The position numbers and the translations under genes were made by a program. This document shows positions 9,736 to 16,733 of a stretch of 64,000 bases of DNA, piece by piece; position 1 is the first letter of the stretch; each line of letters begins with the position of its first letter. Under the pieces are notes generated by a model. It saw nothing but the letters and a program-made list of their open reading frames with translations. It made no database searches and was not told the DNA's origin. This DNA comes from Sporosarcina luteola (GTDB taxonomy: Bacteria; Bacillota; Bacilli; Bacillales_A; Planococcaceae), in the NCBI RefSeq assembly GCF_023715535.1, contig NZ_JAMBOI010000009.1, forward strand, positions 1 to 64,000. The letters run 5' to 3'.

Positions 9736-9762
9736 TACAAATCACCCCATTGGTAATTATCG

Positions 9763-9774
9763 GTAACCGGTTAC
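9763..9774. promoter_or_regulatory. LacI-type operator upstream of the LacI gene
   Basis: Perfect 12-bp palindrome GTAACCGGTTAC between the permease and regulator genes. It is identical to the site at 11095-11106, which suggests autoregulation. Confidence 0.7.
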
Positions 9775-9828
9775 AGATAGTTTGCATGACAAAAGGTTGT
9801 GAGTCAAGATTATCTATTAGTATATTGT

Positions 9829-11061
9829 TTAGAAGAAGAACAAACCTACAATCGCTCCATTTAGCAAGTTAGCTAAAGTAGCAGCAATCAATGCTTTAAG
9901 AGCCATCGCTTGAATATCCTTTTTACGAGTCGGTGCTACACCGATCATGATTCCGAGAATGATTCCGATTGATCCGATATTCGCAAAACCTGATAATGCA
10001 AATGTCAAAATTGCAATCGATTTTTCGGAGAACTGCTCCATCATTGTTGATAGCGATGTAAAAGCAACGAATTCATTCAAAATCATCTTTTGTCCAAGCA
10101 AGTTCCCTGCAGCTAACGCTTCACTCCAAGGAATACCGATGATGAGCGCGACCGGCGCAAAGATATACCCCATGATCGTTTCAAATGAAAGCTCAGGCAA
10201 TCCGACTAGTGATCCGACTCCGCCCAATATTCCGTTCAACAATGCAACAAGCCCAATAATAGAAATCAAGATAATCCCTGCATTGACAGCGAGGTTTAAC
10301 CCTTCTCTAGAGCCATTAATAATGACATCCATTATATTGGTATCTTTTTTAGATTCACCCATGTAGTCGTCCATCTCTTTCCATTCATCCGGATTGAGCG
10401 GTTCTGTTTCAGGAATAATGAGCTTCGCAAGCATTAAGCCTGCGGGCGCGGACATAATCGCTGCAGAAAGCAAATATTCAATTGGAATGCCCATTGCTGC
10501 CAACCCGATTAAGACCGCCCCGGAAACGGAAGCCAATCCACCAACCATGATGGCAAAGATTTGCGACCTGGACATCCGGCTAATATACGGTTTAACGGAA
10601 ATAGCCGATTGTGTCATACCCAAAAAGATATTCATTGCAGCATTCGTTGATTCTACATAACCTGTTTTCATAAACTTTGAAATTAATCCGCCCATTACTT
10701 TGACAATAAATTGCATGATGCCAAAATAATATAATAGAGAGATAAGGGCAGATAGGAAAACCATAATCGTCAATACATTAATTGCAAATATAGATCCAAC
10801 CGGGCCATTTTTATCTGCTAATGATCCGAATACAAAGGAGAGACCTTCCATCCCATAACCCATAACTTTATTGACACCGTCAGAGACAAACTCCACGACT
10901 GCGATCCCGGCTCCCCATTTCAGGACGATAAATCCTAATAGGACTTGCGCAAAGAACCCAACGAGCGCCGTTCGAACATTAATGATCTTTTTGTTTTCGG
11001 ACATTAGATATGCAATAAAGATAATGACTGCACATCCGAAGATCCCCCATAGTATACTCAT
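9829..11061 (-). CDS. Concentrative nucleoside transporter (NupC/CNT family)
   Basis: About 410 residues with multiple hydrophobic segments. CNT hallmarks are present: the N-terminal ILWGIFGC segment, the VFLSALISLLYYFGIMQFIV stretch and GMTQSAISVKPYI (the G-x-T-E/Q motif region), plus the C-terminal ALSGFANIGSIGIILG. CNT carriers import nucleosides with Na+ or H+. ATG at 11061 is preferred (AGGAGG 9 nt upstream); an in-frame TTG at 11067 is too close. It is the first gene of the operon and supplies substrate for the nucleoside hydrolase. Promoter and palindromic operator lie immediately upstream. Confidence 0.9.
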   Translation of the reverse strand: MSILWGIFGCAVIIFIAYLMSENKKIINVRTALVGFFAQVLLGFIVLKWGAGIAVVEFVSDGVNKVMGYGMEGLSFVFGSLADKNGPVGSIFAINVLTIMVFLSALISLLYYFGIMQFIVKVMGGLISKFMKTGYVESTNAAMNIFLGMTQSAISVKPYISRMSRSQIFAIMVGGLASVSGAVLIGLAAMGIPIEYLLSAAIMSAPAGLMLAKLIIPETEPLNPDEWKEMDDYMGESKKDTNIMDVIINGSREGLNLAVNAGIILISIIGLVALLNGILGGVGSLVGLPELSFETIMGYIFAPVALIIGIPWSEALAAGNLLGQKMILNEFVAFTSLSTMMEQFSEKSIAILTFALSGFANIGSIGIILGIMIGVAPTRKKDIQAMALKALIAATLANLLNGAIVGLFFF

Positions 11062-11094
11062 TCTCAAAATCCTCCTCAGTTTTCAGAAAAATAG

Positions 11095-11106
11095 GTAACC
11101 GGTTAC
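11095..11106. promoter_or_regulatory. LacI-type operator upstream of the nucleoside permease
   Basis: Perfect palindrome GTAACCGGTTAC just 5' of the permease ribosome binding site. A related degenerate site (GTAACCGGTACC) occurs at 11193-11204. Confidence 0.75.
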
Positions 11107-11279
11107 ACATTTTCTGTAAAAAAATATGGCAACCTGTTGTTTATCCCTTTTTCCATGACATGAACACTTATGTCCAAATACTTCCTCGATGTGTAACCGG
11201 TACCACAAAACGGTGCACGGTTCTCAAAAGGTTACTCTAATGAGTCTAAGATGCAAATAGTGTAACACATTTCTTAAAA

Positions 11280-11308
11280 AGTGTATTCTATTGAATTTGG
11301 ATTGTCAA
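11280..11308 (-). promoter_or_regulatory. Sigma-A promoter of the nucleoside operon
   Basis: TTGACA (11303-11308) and TACACT (11280-11285) are separated by exactly 17 nt, reading toward the permease. The operator-like sites lie downstream of it, consistent with repression by roadblock. Confidence 0.75.
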
Positions 11309-11380
11309 TATGAATTTTCATAACGGAAAGTGTTAGACTTTTCATCAAAATCAAGCGACTCGATAACTTCGTGTCCAAAT

Positions 11381-11429
11381 AAAAAAACGGGCTATCGTAC
11401 GCACTTTAAGGAGTGAATACGATAGCCCG
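11381..11429 (-). terminator. Strong hairpin terminator, 12-bp stem
   Basis: CGGGCTATCGTA and its exact complement flank an 18-nt loop and are followed by seven T on the minus strand. The transcript it ends is unclear. The gene at 11653 has its own terminator, so this one may serve the structured non-coding stretch at 11431-11612. Confidence 0.8.
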
Positions 11430-11430
11430 G

Positions 11431-11612
11431 TTTGTCAAATTGTTTTTGGCGTCTCACCCTAGAACGATAAATGATATTCGTGGGTTAAAAGAATTATTAA
11501 AACAATCAACCCACTAATTAATAGAGGACAAGACTAAGGCGGTGTATAGGGGAAAACCCCTATAGTGATGGATTGCCTGCATGCATGATGTTTCACTGGT
11601 AAATGAAAACAC
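11431..11612. other. Gene-less structured region, possible ncRNA
   Basis: No ORF. There are three separate inverted repeats: GTGGGTT/AACCCAC (11480-11486 and 11508-11514), TATAGGGG/CCCCTATA around an AAAA loop (11545-11564), and a weaker TTTCA/TGAAA near 11591. The region lies between two minus-strand terminators, as expected if a small RNA ends at 11381. I recognise no known RNA family. Confidence 0.35.
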
Positions 11613-11645
11613 AAAAAATGCCTATCCCGTTACCAGGTAGGCATT
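11613..11645 (-). terminator. Terminator of the 11653 gene
   Basis: AATGCCTACC/GGATAGGCATT hairpin with a TTTTTTG tail on the minus strand, a few bases past the stop codon. Confidence 0.8.
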
Positions 11646-11652
11646 AGCTTAG

Positions 11653-12255
11653 TTAATTTAAATCCTTACGAACAAACTCTGAATCGATTGTTGTTCCGAA
11701 TTCTTTCTCCATTTGTTCGAAAACAGGTAGTAGGCCATTCTTGATGATCGTAGAAATTTCACCCTTCTTCCTCTTTTCAACCGCTTTACCAAGCTTGGAT
11801 ACCTCAGCTTGCATGTGTGACATCAACTGATGATACGTTTTCCAGTCCGAAGGGCGTTCCGTGCTATTGCTAACAAGCTTCAACATATCATTCAGCCATT
11901 CCATCCCGCCAACCAACATATCGAATCTGTCCCATGTTTCATTTGTCGGAACACGGCCGAAGTCATCAGCAAGTGTTCTTGCCTCAGGAATCGCACGCTG
12001 AAGGTACTCTTCCGCGGACAGAATAACGTCATTCATGAATTCCTTTTCTGTCTTTATGACAACCTCAAGCTCCTCGATCGTATCCAACTTATGCTCCAAA
12101 TACTCCTCATGTTCATCGTAAACTTCTTGGCCATCGGCAATAAAATGGCTGAAATAATGCCCTTCAGTCACGCTATCATTGATCCGTTCAATCACTTCGT
12201 CTACTGATGGCATTTCTGTATACTCAATTTGCTGTTCTCCGATAATTAATTTCAT
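11653..12255 (-). CDS. Uncharacterised soluble protein downstream of the hag locus
   Basis: I do not recognise this 200-residue protein. It is acidic and helix-rich, with no signal peptide or membrane segment. The N-terminal 50 residues look like a small alpha/beta unit (MKLIIGEQQIEYTEMPSVDEVIERIND), followed by long helices that could form a bundle. The ATG at 12255 is chosen because GGAGG lies about 8 nt before it; an upstream in-frame ATG at 12273 would precede the ribosome binding site. It occupies the position where fliD/fliS follow hag in Bacillus, but it resembles neither clearly. Confidence 0.7.
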   Translation of the reverse strand: MKLIIGEQQIEYTEMPSVDEVIERINDSVTEGHYFSHFIADGQEVYDEHEEYLEHKLDTIEELEVVIKTEKEFMNDVILSAEEYLQRAIPEARTLADDFGRVPTNETWDRFDMLVGGMEWLNDMLKLVSNSTERPSDWKTYHQLMSHMQAEVSKLGKAVEKRKKGEISTIIKNGLLPVFEQMEKEFGTTIDSEFVRKDLN

Positions 12256-12392
12256 TAGGATTTCCTCCAACATTTTTAGATTTGCGTTATCACTATTATA
12301 TCGGTTAGTATGGGACTTTTTTCAGTATATATCTGGGTTAAAATAAACGATACAAAAAGACGATACAAAAATAAATAAACCGTTATAAGTAA

Positions 12393-12420
12393 TTGATAAT
12401 TCTGTTACCGGTGATATAAT
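12393..12420 (+). promoter_or_regulatory. Promoter of the homing endonuclease gene
   Basis: TTGATA (12393-12398) and a perfect TATAAT (12415-12420) are spaced by 16 nt and read toward the LAGLIDADG gene about 100 nt downstream. Confidence 0.7.
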
Positions 12421-12520
12421 AAGAATATATGTTCTTTAAAAGAGAGGGTTAAAATATAGTTTAATATCTTCTTGTGCGGATTCTTTAGTTCTCGGTTTTA
12501 CCAAAGAAAGGAGAATTATA

Positions 12521-13567
12521 ATGGAAAAGGATGATGTTGTTTCATATGTAAAGAAATTCTACCCTAACACTGCGACAAGAATTGTTGCTGAATCATTAAA
12601 TTTAAGTATAAATCAAGTTCGGACATTAGCCAAAAAACACAACGTGACAAAATGTAAATTATATAAGGAAGAACTAAAAAAGCAACTTGTGATAGACAGA
12701 AAAAAGTGGTATGAAGAAAATATCCCCATATTTGAGCCCACGCATTTTCAGGAGCAAATTATATTTGGTAGCTTACTTGGAGATGGATATATCAGTACAG
12801 GGCCACAAAGAAGTGTTAATTATTATTATCAGGAACATTTTGGGGAAAATCAAAGGGAGTACAGGGAATGGAAATTATCTCAGTTAAACAATTTGCAATT
12901 CAAGATTTCAGGAAATTTTTTACGTTCTGCTAGTCATCCATATTTCAAGAATCTTCGCTCCTCGTTATATCCAAATGGTATTAAATCGTTAAGCAAGCAA
13001 TTTATTTCACAGTGTACGCATCCACTATTTTTAGCTACTCTCTATTTGGATGATGGTAGTTTATCAATCTCCTATTCATTTAATGAGCGAAGTAAGACCG
13101 TCTACTGCCACCCGAGTATTATATTATATACCTTGAATCTACCAATTGCCGAAAACAAATTGTTGGCCGATCATTTAAATAATACATTTGGTACGAATTT
13201 TGTTGTTTCTGGTCATCCCCATGGTCATAAAAGCTTGTTGAAAATCAATAAAGAGCGTGAAGTCATACATCTATTAAATATCATCGCCCCCTATGTTAAA
13301 AATATCCCTTCAATGGAATACAAAACAAATATTAAGACAAATATCAAACATAAAACCGAGCATATTTATAAGAAATACGGACGGAACGTTAATATAGTAA
13401 TAAGTTCTTCCGATAGATATAAAACTTATACTTCCGAAGAGATAGAACTCCTAATTAAATTGAAACAGGCTTATTTTACAGATTTATCCATAGCCGATGA
13501 ATTAGGTAGAACATATTGGTCAGTTGTGTATAAAATTAGAGAGCTAAGGAAGAAATCGTTGTTATAA
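12521..13567 (+). CDS. Freestanding LAGLIDADG homing endonuclease
   Basis: This 348-residue protein carries two LAGLIDADG-type motifs: IFGSLLGDGYI at residues 81-91 and LATLYLDDG at 171-179. Each ends in the acidic residue that supplies a catalytic carboxylate. An N-terminal helix-turn-helix-like segment (about 18-40) and a C-terminal one (304-343) may help DNA recognition. The gene is AT-rich compared with its neighbours, has its own promoter and AGGAG site, and converges on the flagellin locus, ending about 66 nt before the second flagellin stop codon. It lies outside the group I intron of hag, on the other strand. A role in moving that intron is inferred from position only. Confidence 0.85.
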   Translation: MEKDDVVSYVKKFYPNTATRIVAESLNLSINQVRTLAKKHNVTKCKLYKEELKKQLVIDRKKWYEENIPIFEPTHFQEQIIFGSLLGDGYISTGPQRSVNYYYQEHFGENQREYREWKLSQLNNLQFKISGNFLRSASHPYFKNLRSSLYPNGIKSLSKQFISQCTHPLFLATLYLDDGSLSISYSFNERSKTVYCHPSIILYTLNLPIAENKLLADHLNNTFGTNFVVSGHPHGHKSLLKINKEREVIHLLNIIAPYVKNIPSMEYKTNIKTNIKHKTEHIYKKYGRNVNIVISSSDRYKTYTSEEIELLIKLKQAYFTDLSIADELGRTYWSVVYKIRELRKKSLL

Positions 13568-13588
13568 CCTTTATACGTAGATAATAAC

Positions 13589-13624
13589 AAAAACGCGGCC
13601 GGAAAAACTCCGGACCGCGTTTTA
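13589..13624. terminator. Bidirectional terminator between the endonuclease gene and the flagellin 3' end
   Basis: AACGCGG(t)CCGGA pairs with TCCGGACCGCGTT around a short A-rich loop. A runs on the left and T runs on the right allow termination of both convergent transcripts. Confidence 0.8.
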
Positions 13625-13633
13625 TTAACCAGA

Positions 13634-13678
13634 TTAACGAAGAAGTTGTAGAACTCCTTGAGGTTGTTGGTTCGCTTG
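13634..13678 (-). other. hag: Second flagellin C-terminus, candidate exon 2 of hag
   Basis: Fourteen codons plus TAA encode QANQQPQGVLQLLR, the canonical C-terminus of Bacillus-type flagellin. It has no start codon and no flagellin sequence upstream, only the group I intron core. If joined to codon 267 of hag (GCT ending at 14056), it recreates the textbook ending AMLAQANQQPQGVLQLLR in frame. It is therefore best read as the 3' exon of hag, or alternatively as the remnant of a second flagellin gene. Confidence 0.65.
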
Positions 13679-14055
13679 CTTTGCGACTGTATCTTTCGAT
13701 TACAGAATAGACTATATCTTCACCCTCAAGTTGCCTTGTAGGGGCTGGGCACTTCGAATGTTACGACTCGTAACACCCTACGGATTTCATCGTCATAATC
13801 AAGGAGACCTTAGACGGTATATCCTAGTCGTTGAACGTTCCCCACGGTTTCCCGACAGGGGCTTCGCTGCTGATTGTCCAATCTCTTCGTTTTTCAAGCC
13901 ATCGCGTTTACCGTTTCCAGTTCCGCTGTGACAGAAGAGCTCTAAGGAGGTTCCAGCAATTCACCCAGTGGTACTCTTACCCGTTACCAGATAAGACGCC
14001 CGGTCACAGATTACCGAAGAAGTTGTAATACTCCCTGTGCGGATTGCTGTGATTG
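13679..14055 (-). other. Group I intron, subgroup IA-like, in the 3' end of hag
   Basis: On the minus strand, all conserved core elements occur in order. P2 hairpin: 13976-13995. P3 strand CTGGGTG: 13962-13968. P element AATTGCTGGAACC: 13949-13961. Q AATCAGCAGC: 13866-13875. R GTTCAACGACTAGG: 13823-13836. P3' GTGCCCAG: 13745-13752. P8, with a GCAA tetraloop: 13721-13744. S AAGATATAGTCT: 13709-13720. P9: 13687-13705. P4 (UUGCUG/CAGCAG) and P7 (GACTA/TAGTC) pair as required. The extra sequence between R and P3' fits the P7.1/P7.2 insertion of subgroup IA. No ORF is inside. The ends given are those that restore the flagellin reading frame; P1 pairing is ambiguous, so the splice sites are tentative. 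Confidence 0.8.
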
Positions 14056-14856
14056 AGCCAACATAGCTTGTGCTGCTTGAGTAAGGATGTTGTTCTTTGT
14101 GAACTCCATCATTTCTTTCGCCATATCAACGTCGCGGATACGTGATTCCGCAGCAGTTAGGTTTTCGGCAGATGTGCCAAGGTTGTTGATTGTGTGTTCT
14201 AAGCGGTTTTGTGAAGCACCTAATCCTGATCTTTGAGCTGAAACCATATTGATTGCTCCATCAATTTTTGCTAGGTCAGCATCAAAATCTTCTTTTGCAG
14301 TCCAAGCTGTTACATCTACAGAATCAACAGTCGCATCTGCAGCAGAGCCGAGTGTATCGGCAGCCATACTTCCAATTGTTATAGTAAGTTGTTGTTTTGC
14401 ATTCGCACCAATTTGGAAAGTAAATCCATCAGTTTCCTCTCCATCCAACAATTTTTTACCGTTAAATTCAGTACGCTCAGAAATACCGCCAATTTCAAGA
14501 ATCAATTCATCAAGCTCATCTTGAATAGTTTGTAGATCTGTGTCTTGTTGTGTTCCTGTGTTTCCAGCTTGGACAGTAAGTTCGCGCATACGTTGTAGAA
14601 TTGCATGAGTCTCATTCAATCCACCTTCAGCAGTTTGAATTAATGAGATTCCATCTTGCGCATTCTTAGCAGCCATGTCCAGCCCACGGATTTGCGCCCG
14701 CATTTTTTCAGAGATTGAAAGACCTGCTGCGTCATCTCCTGCGCGGTTAATTCTAAGACCTGAAGATAGTTTCTCTAAGTTTTTAGATGCGTTTGTTTGG
14801 TTAGCACCTAATTGGTTAAATGTGTTTAGTGCTGCAATGTTGTGGTTAATTTTCAT
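14011..14856 (-). CDS. hag: Flagellin
   Basis: This 281-residue flagellin has the conserved N-terminal D0/D1 region (MKINHNIAALNTFNQLG, then KLSSGLRINRAGDDAAGLSISEKMRAQ) and C-terminal D1/D0 region (ENLTAAESRIRDVDMAKEMMEF to QGVLQLLR). The variable centre is short, as in Bacillus Hag. Without splicing the protein ends QSQQSAQGVLQLLR with a stop at 14011; that stretch lies within the predicted intron. With splicing the last 14 residues would be QANQQPQGVLQLLR and the length unchanged. AAGGAGG precedes the ATG, a sigma-D promoter lies at 14963-14989, and a CsrA-type hairpin sits in the leader. fliD and fliS, usual downstream neighbours, are missing. Confidence 0.95.
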   Translation of the reverse strand: MKINHNIAALNTFNQLGANQTNASKNLEKLSSGLRINRAGDDAAGLSISEKMRAQIRGLDMAAKNAQDGISLIQTAEGGLNETHAILQRMRELTVQAGNTGTQQDTDLQTIQDELDELILEIGGISERTEFNGKKLLDGEETDGFTFQIGANAKQQLTITIGSMAADTLGSAADATVDSVDVTAWTAKEDFDADLAKIDGAINMVSAQRSGLGASQNRLEHTINNLGTSAENLTAAESRIRDVDMAKEMMEFTKNNILTQAAQAMLAQSQQSAQGVLQLLR

Positions 14857-14884
14857 GATTATTTTCCTCCTTGAGTGTGTTTTT

Positions 14885-14904
14885 GGTTCACGTCCTTGTG
14901 AACC
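14885..14904 (-). promoter_or_regulatory. CsrA-binding hairpin (BS1) in the hag leader
   Basis: A perfect 7-bp stem (GGTTCAC/GTGAACC) presents AAGGAC in its loop, so the RNA reads CACAAGGACGUG, close to the CsrA consensus with GGA unpaired. A second AAGGA sits in the Shine-Dalgarno sequence, matching the two-site arrangement known for Bacillus hag. csrA and fliW are immediately upstream. Confidence 0.75.
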
Positions 14905-14962
14905 GTTGTTTTGCTTGCTAAGTAAGAGCCGGCCGAACTCGTTACTGTCGCTTACATTGATA

Positions 14963-14989
14963 ATATCGGTTCAGTTGGTAAGGTGTTTA
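14963..14989 (-). promoter_or_regulatory. Sigma-D promoter of hag
   Basis: TAAA (14986-14989) and CCGATAT (14963-14969) are spaced as in the TAAA-N15-GCCGATAA flagellar sigma-factor consensus, about 110 nt upstream of the hag start. The long leader holds the CsrA hairpin. Confidence 0.8.
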
Positions 14990-15060
14990 GTGTTTTCTAA
15001 AAGATTTTGTGGGATTTTGATTGAATTAGTGGAAAAATAGCGGATTTATTTAAGCGGAAG

Positions 15061-15090
15061 GCCTGGTGCTACTTTAAAAGCGAGCCAGGC
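15061..15090 (-). other. Hairpin after csrA
   Basis: GCCTGG/CCAGGC inverted repeat just downstream of csrA. It lacks a good T run in the minus direction, so it may be a weak terminator or a processing/stability stem between csrA and hag. Confidence 0.4.
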
Positions 15091-15109
15091 CGTGTTTAGG
15101 AAAAGTTTT

Positions 15110-15331
15110 TTATTCTTTTATTGTAAGCTGTGAAAAAAGCTTTGTGTCTAATGTAAGTGCTTCTGTGTTTGTTTCGGTAATGGATTGGACGAGTTCACCG
15201 CGAAGGATGTCTACTGTTTTTGGTGCTTCGATGCCGATGCGGATTGTGTCTCCTTTTACTTCGAGGATACGGATCTCGATGTCATCGCCGATTTTAATTG
15301 TTTCGTTCGGTTTGCGTGAGAGGACTAGCAT
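15110..15331 (-). CDS. csrA: Translational regulator CsrA
   Basis: This 73-residue protein begins MLVLSRKPNETIKIGDDIEI and includes the RNA-binding core IRIGIEAPK, both diagnostic. CsrA dimers bind GGA motifs in mRNA leaders and, in Bacillus, block hag translation until FliW titrates them. The start follows the fliW stop by one base, indicating translational coupling. Its expected target, the hairpin in the hag leader, is just downstream. Confidence 0.97.
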   Translation of the reverse strand: MLVLSRKPNETIKIGDDIEIRILEVKGDTIRIGIEAPKTVDILRGELVQSITETNTEALTLDTKLFSQLTIKE

Positions 15332-15332
15332 A

Positions 15333-15770
15333 TTAGACTTCCTCCTTGACTTGCCCGATGATGTGGCGAGTTTTGAAACGGTTGTCGTTTATGATCATTT
15401 GTTTTGCTGTTTTGTTGTTTAGTTGGAAGATAAGTGGTGCTTGTAAATTGATGGTTGACGTTTCGAATGGTTGTTTGAGTGTTAGGATGGCTAACACGAA
15501 TACGTCTTCTGGTTTTTCGATGTTGAGCAGTTCGATTGTTGGTTCGTCGATATCGAATGAATAATCTTCGACAAGTGCATAAGGGTTTGTGACGATGAAT
15601 GCTACTGTCTTTGTTGTTTTTGATTGTAATACTTGGAACATTTGGTTTCCTTCGATTGTTAGCAACGCGAATTCTTTTTCGCTTTCGAAGCCTGGGATGC
15701 CTTTCGGGAAGTTCCAAAGTTGGTCTTGTTGTATTGAAATTTCGCCGTGGAATTTTGTTTGGATTTGCAT
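15333..15770 (-). CDS. fliW: Flagellar assembly factor FliW
   Basis: 145 residues matching FliW in length and sequence, with the typical FPKGIPGFE motif near residues 21-29 and acidic surface segments. FliW binds CsrA and flagellin alternately, so rising cytoplasmic flagellin frees CsrA to repress hag mRNA. It is coupled to csrA and lies downstream of flgL, as in Bacillus, but without the intervening yviE gene. Confidence 0.95.
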   Translation of the reverse strand: MQIQTKFHGEISIQQDQLWNFPKGIPGFESEKEFALLTIEGNQMFQVLQSKTTKTVAFIVTNPYALVEDYSFDIDEPTIELLNIEKPEDVFVLAILTLKQPFETSTINLQAPLIFQLNNKTAKQMIINDNRFKTRHIIGQVKEEV

Positions 15771-15807
15771 TTTGGTGATCGCTCCTTTTTCTTTTATTGA
15801 TTTGCAT

Positions 15808-15837
15808 AAAAAAAGAACGTATGGACGTCCTTTTTAT
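15808..15837 (-). terminator. Terminator-like hairpin overlapping the flgL stop
   Basis: AAAAAGGACGT/ACGTTCTTTTTTT folds into a hairpin ending in seven T on the minus strand, overlapping the flgL stop codon. It could reduce read-through from flgKL into fliW-csrA. Confidence 0.6.
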
Positions 15838-16715
15838 CTTAGAAAGTCGACTAATGATGGTTGGATAACTCTTGCGCCTACTGAAAGGGATGCACGATAG
15901 ACGGCTTCCTGGGTAAGCATTTCTGTTATTACTTTTTCAAAGTCGATGTCTTCGTTTTCGGATTGCAATTTCTTAGCTGTTTGTTCTTGCAGATCGAGAC
16001 GGTTTTGCATAAGTTCTGATCGGTTCATGCGGCCGCCGATTTCTATACGTTGCTCAAGGACCTTGTTCATTTGTGAATCAAGATCCTTCATGGCTTCATT
16101 AAATTTGACTTCGTCCCCAGCCTCTGTAATTCCATTAAAGAAATCATCTATCCCTTTGAATAACTCCATCGCATTCGTATTTACCTTTAAGTTCACGCCA
16201 TTGAATACTTCGATTTCAACGTCTTTCGAAAATCCCGGATCCGGTAGAAGCACACCTTTTGCTGTGTCAAATAAAGGAGATAAAGGTTTATTAGTATTAG
16301 TCCCGCTGAAAATATACTTGTCCATTACTTTTGTGTTTGCCAAGTCTTGAACTCGTTCTTGAAGTTGCCTCAGTTCAATTTTAATAAATTCGCGTTCTTC
16401 GGGATTCATTGCCCCAGTATTTGCGGCGTTCGTAACAAGCTCTTTTGCACGATGCAATACTTGACCTACACCGTCGAGTGCTTCGTCGGAACTGTCGAGC
16501 CAGTTGTTCACTTCGATAAGGTTTTTCTTGTATTGTTCTATATTGTCTACTTGGTTGCGGAAGCCTATGCTTTTGGCGGCAGCTTCAGGGTCATCGGACG
16601 GTCGTTTGATTCTTTTTCCAGAAGACACCTGTTCTTGAAGCTTGGCCATATTCGTATAGCCTGTCATCAAGTTCCGCATTGTATTGTTTGAGAGCATTGA
16701 TTGTGTTACGCGCAT
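15834..16715 (-). CDS. flgL: Flagellar hook-filament junction protein FlgL
   Basis: 293 residues with flagellin-like ends: N-terminal MRVTQSMLSNNTMRNL and QVSSGKRIKRPSDDP, C-terminal MLTQEAVYRASLSVGARVIQPSLVDFL. FlgL (HAP3) joins the hook to the filament together with FlgK. It starts 18 nt downstream of the flgK stop, clearly the same operon. Confidence 0.95.
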   Translation of the reverse strand: MRVTQSMLSNNTMRNLMTGYTNMAKLQEQVSSGKRIKRPSDDPEAAAKSIGFRNQVDNIEQYKKNLIEVNNWLDSSDEALDGVGQVLHRAKELVTNAANTGAMNPEEREFIKIELRQLQERVQDLANTKVMDKYIFSGTNTNKPLSPLFDTAKGVLLPDPGFSKDVEIEVFNGVNLKVNTNAMELFKGIDDFFNGITEAGDEVKFNEAMKDLDSQMNKVLEQRIEIGGRMNRSELMQNRLDLQEQTAKKLQSENEDIDFEKVITEMLTQEAVYRASLSVGARVIQPSLVDFLR

Positions 16716-16733
16716 TGCTTGCGTCCCCCCTTA

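Noticed and set aside
11521..11570. Second group I intron fragment (an ACAAGACTAAGG R-like and a TATAGTGA S-like string)
   Set aside because: The P and Q elements are missing and the spacing is far too short; chance resemblance.
13731..14028. Two short plus-strand frames over the hag intron
   Set aside because: They are antisense to the intron core, have no ribosome site and encode no recognisable protein.
15325..15807. 160-codon frame overlapping fliW
   Set aside because: Frame-shifted shadow of fliW; basic, low-complexity, no homology pattern.
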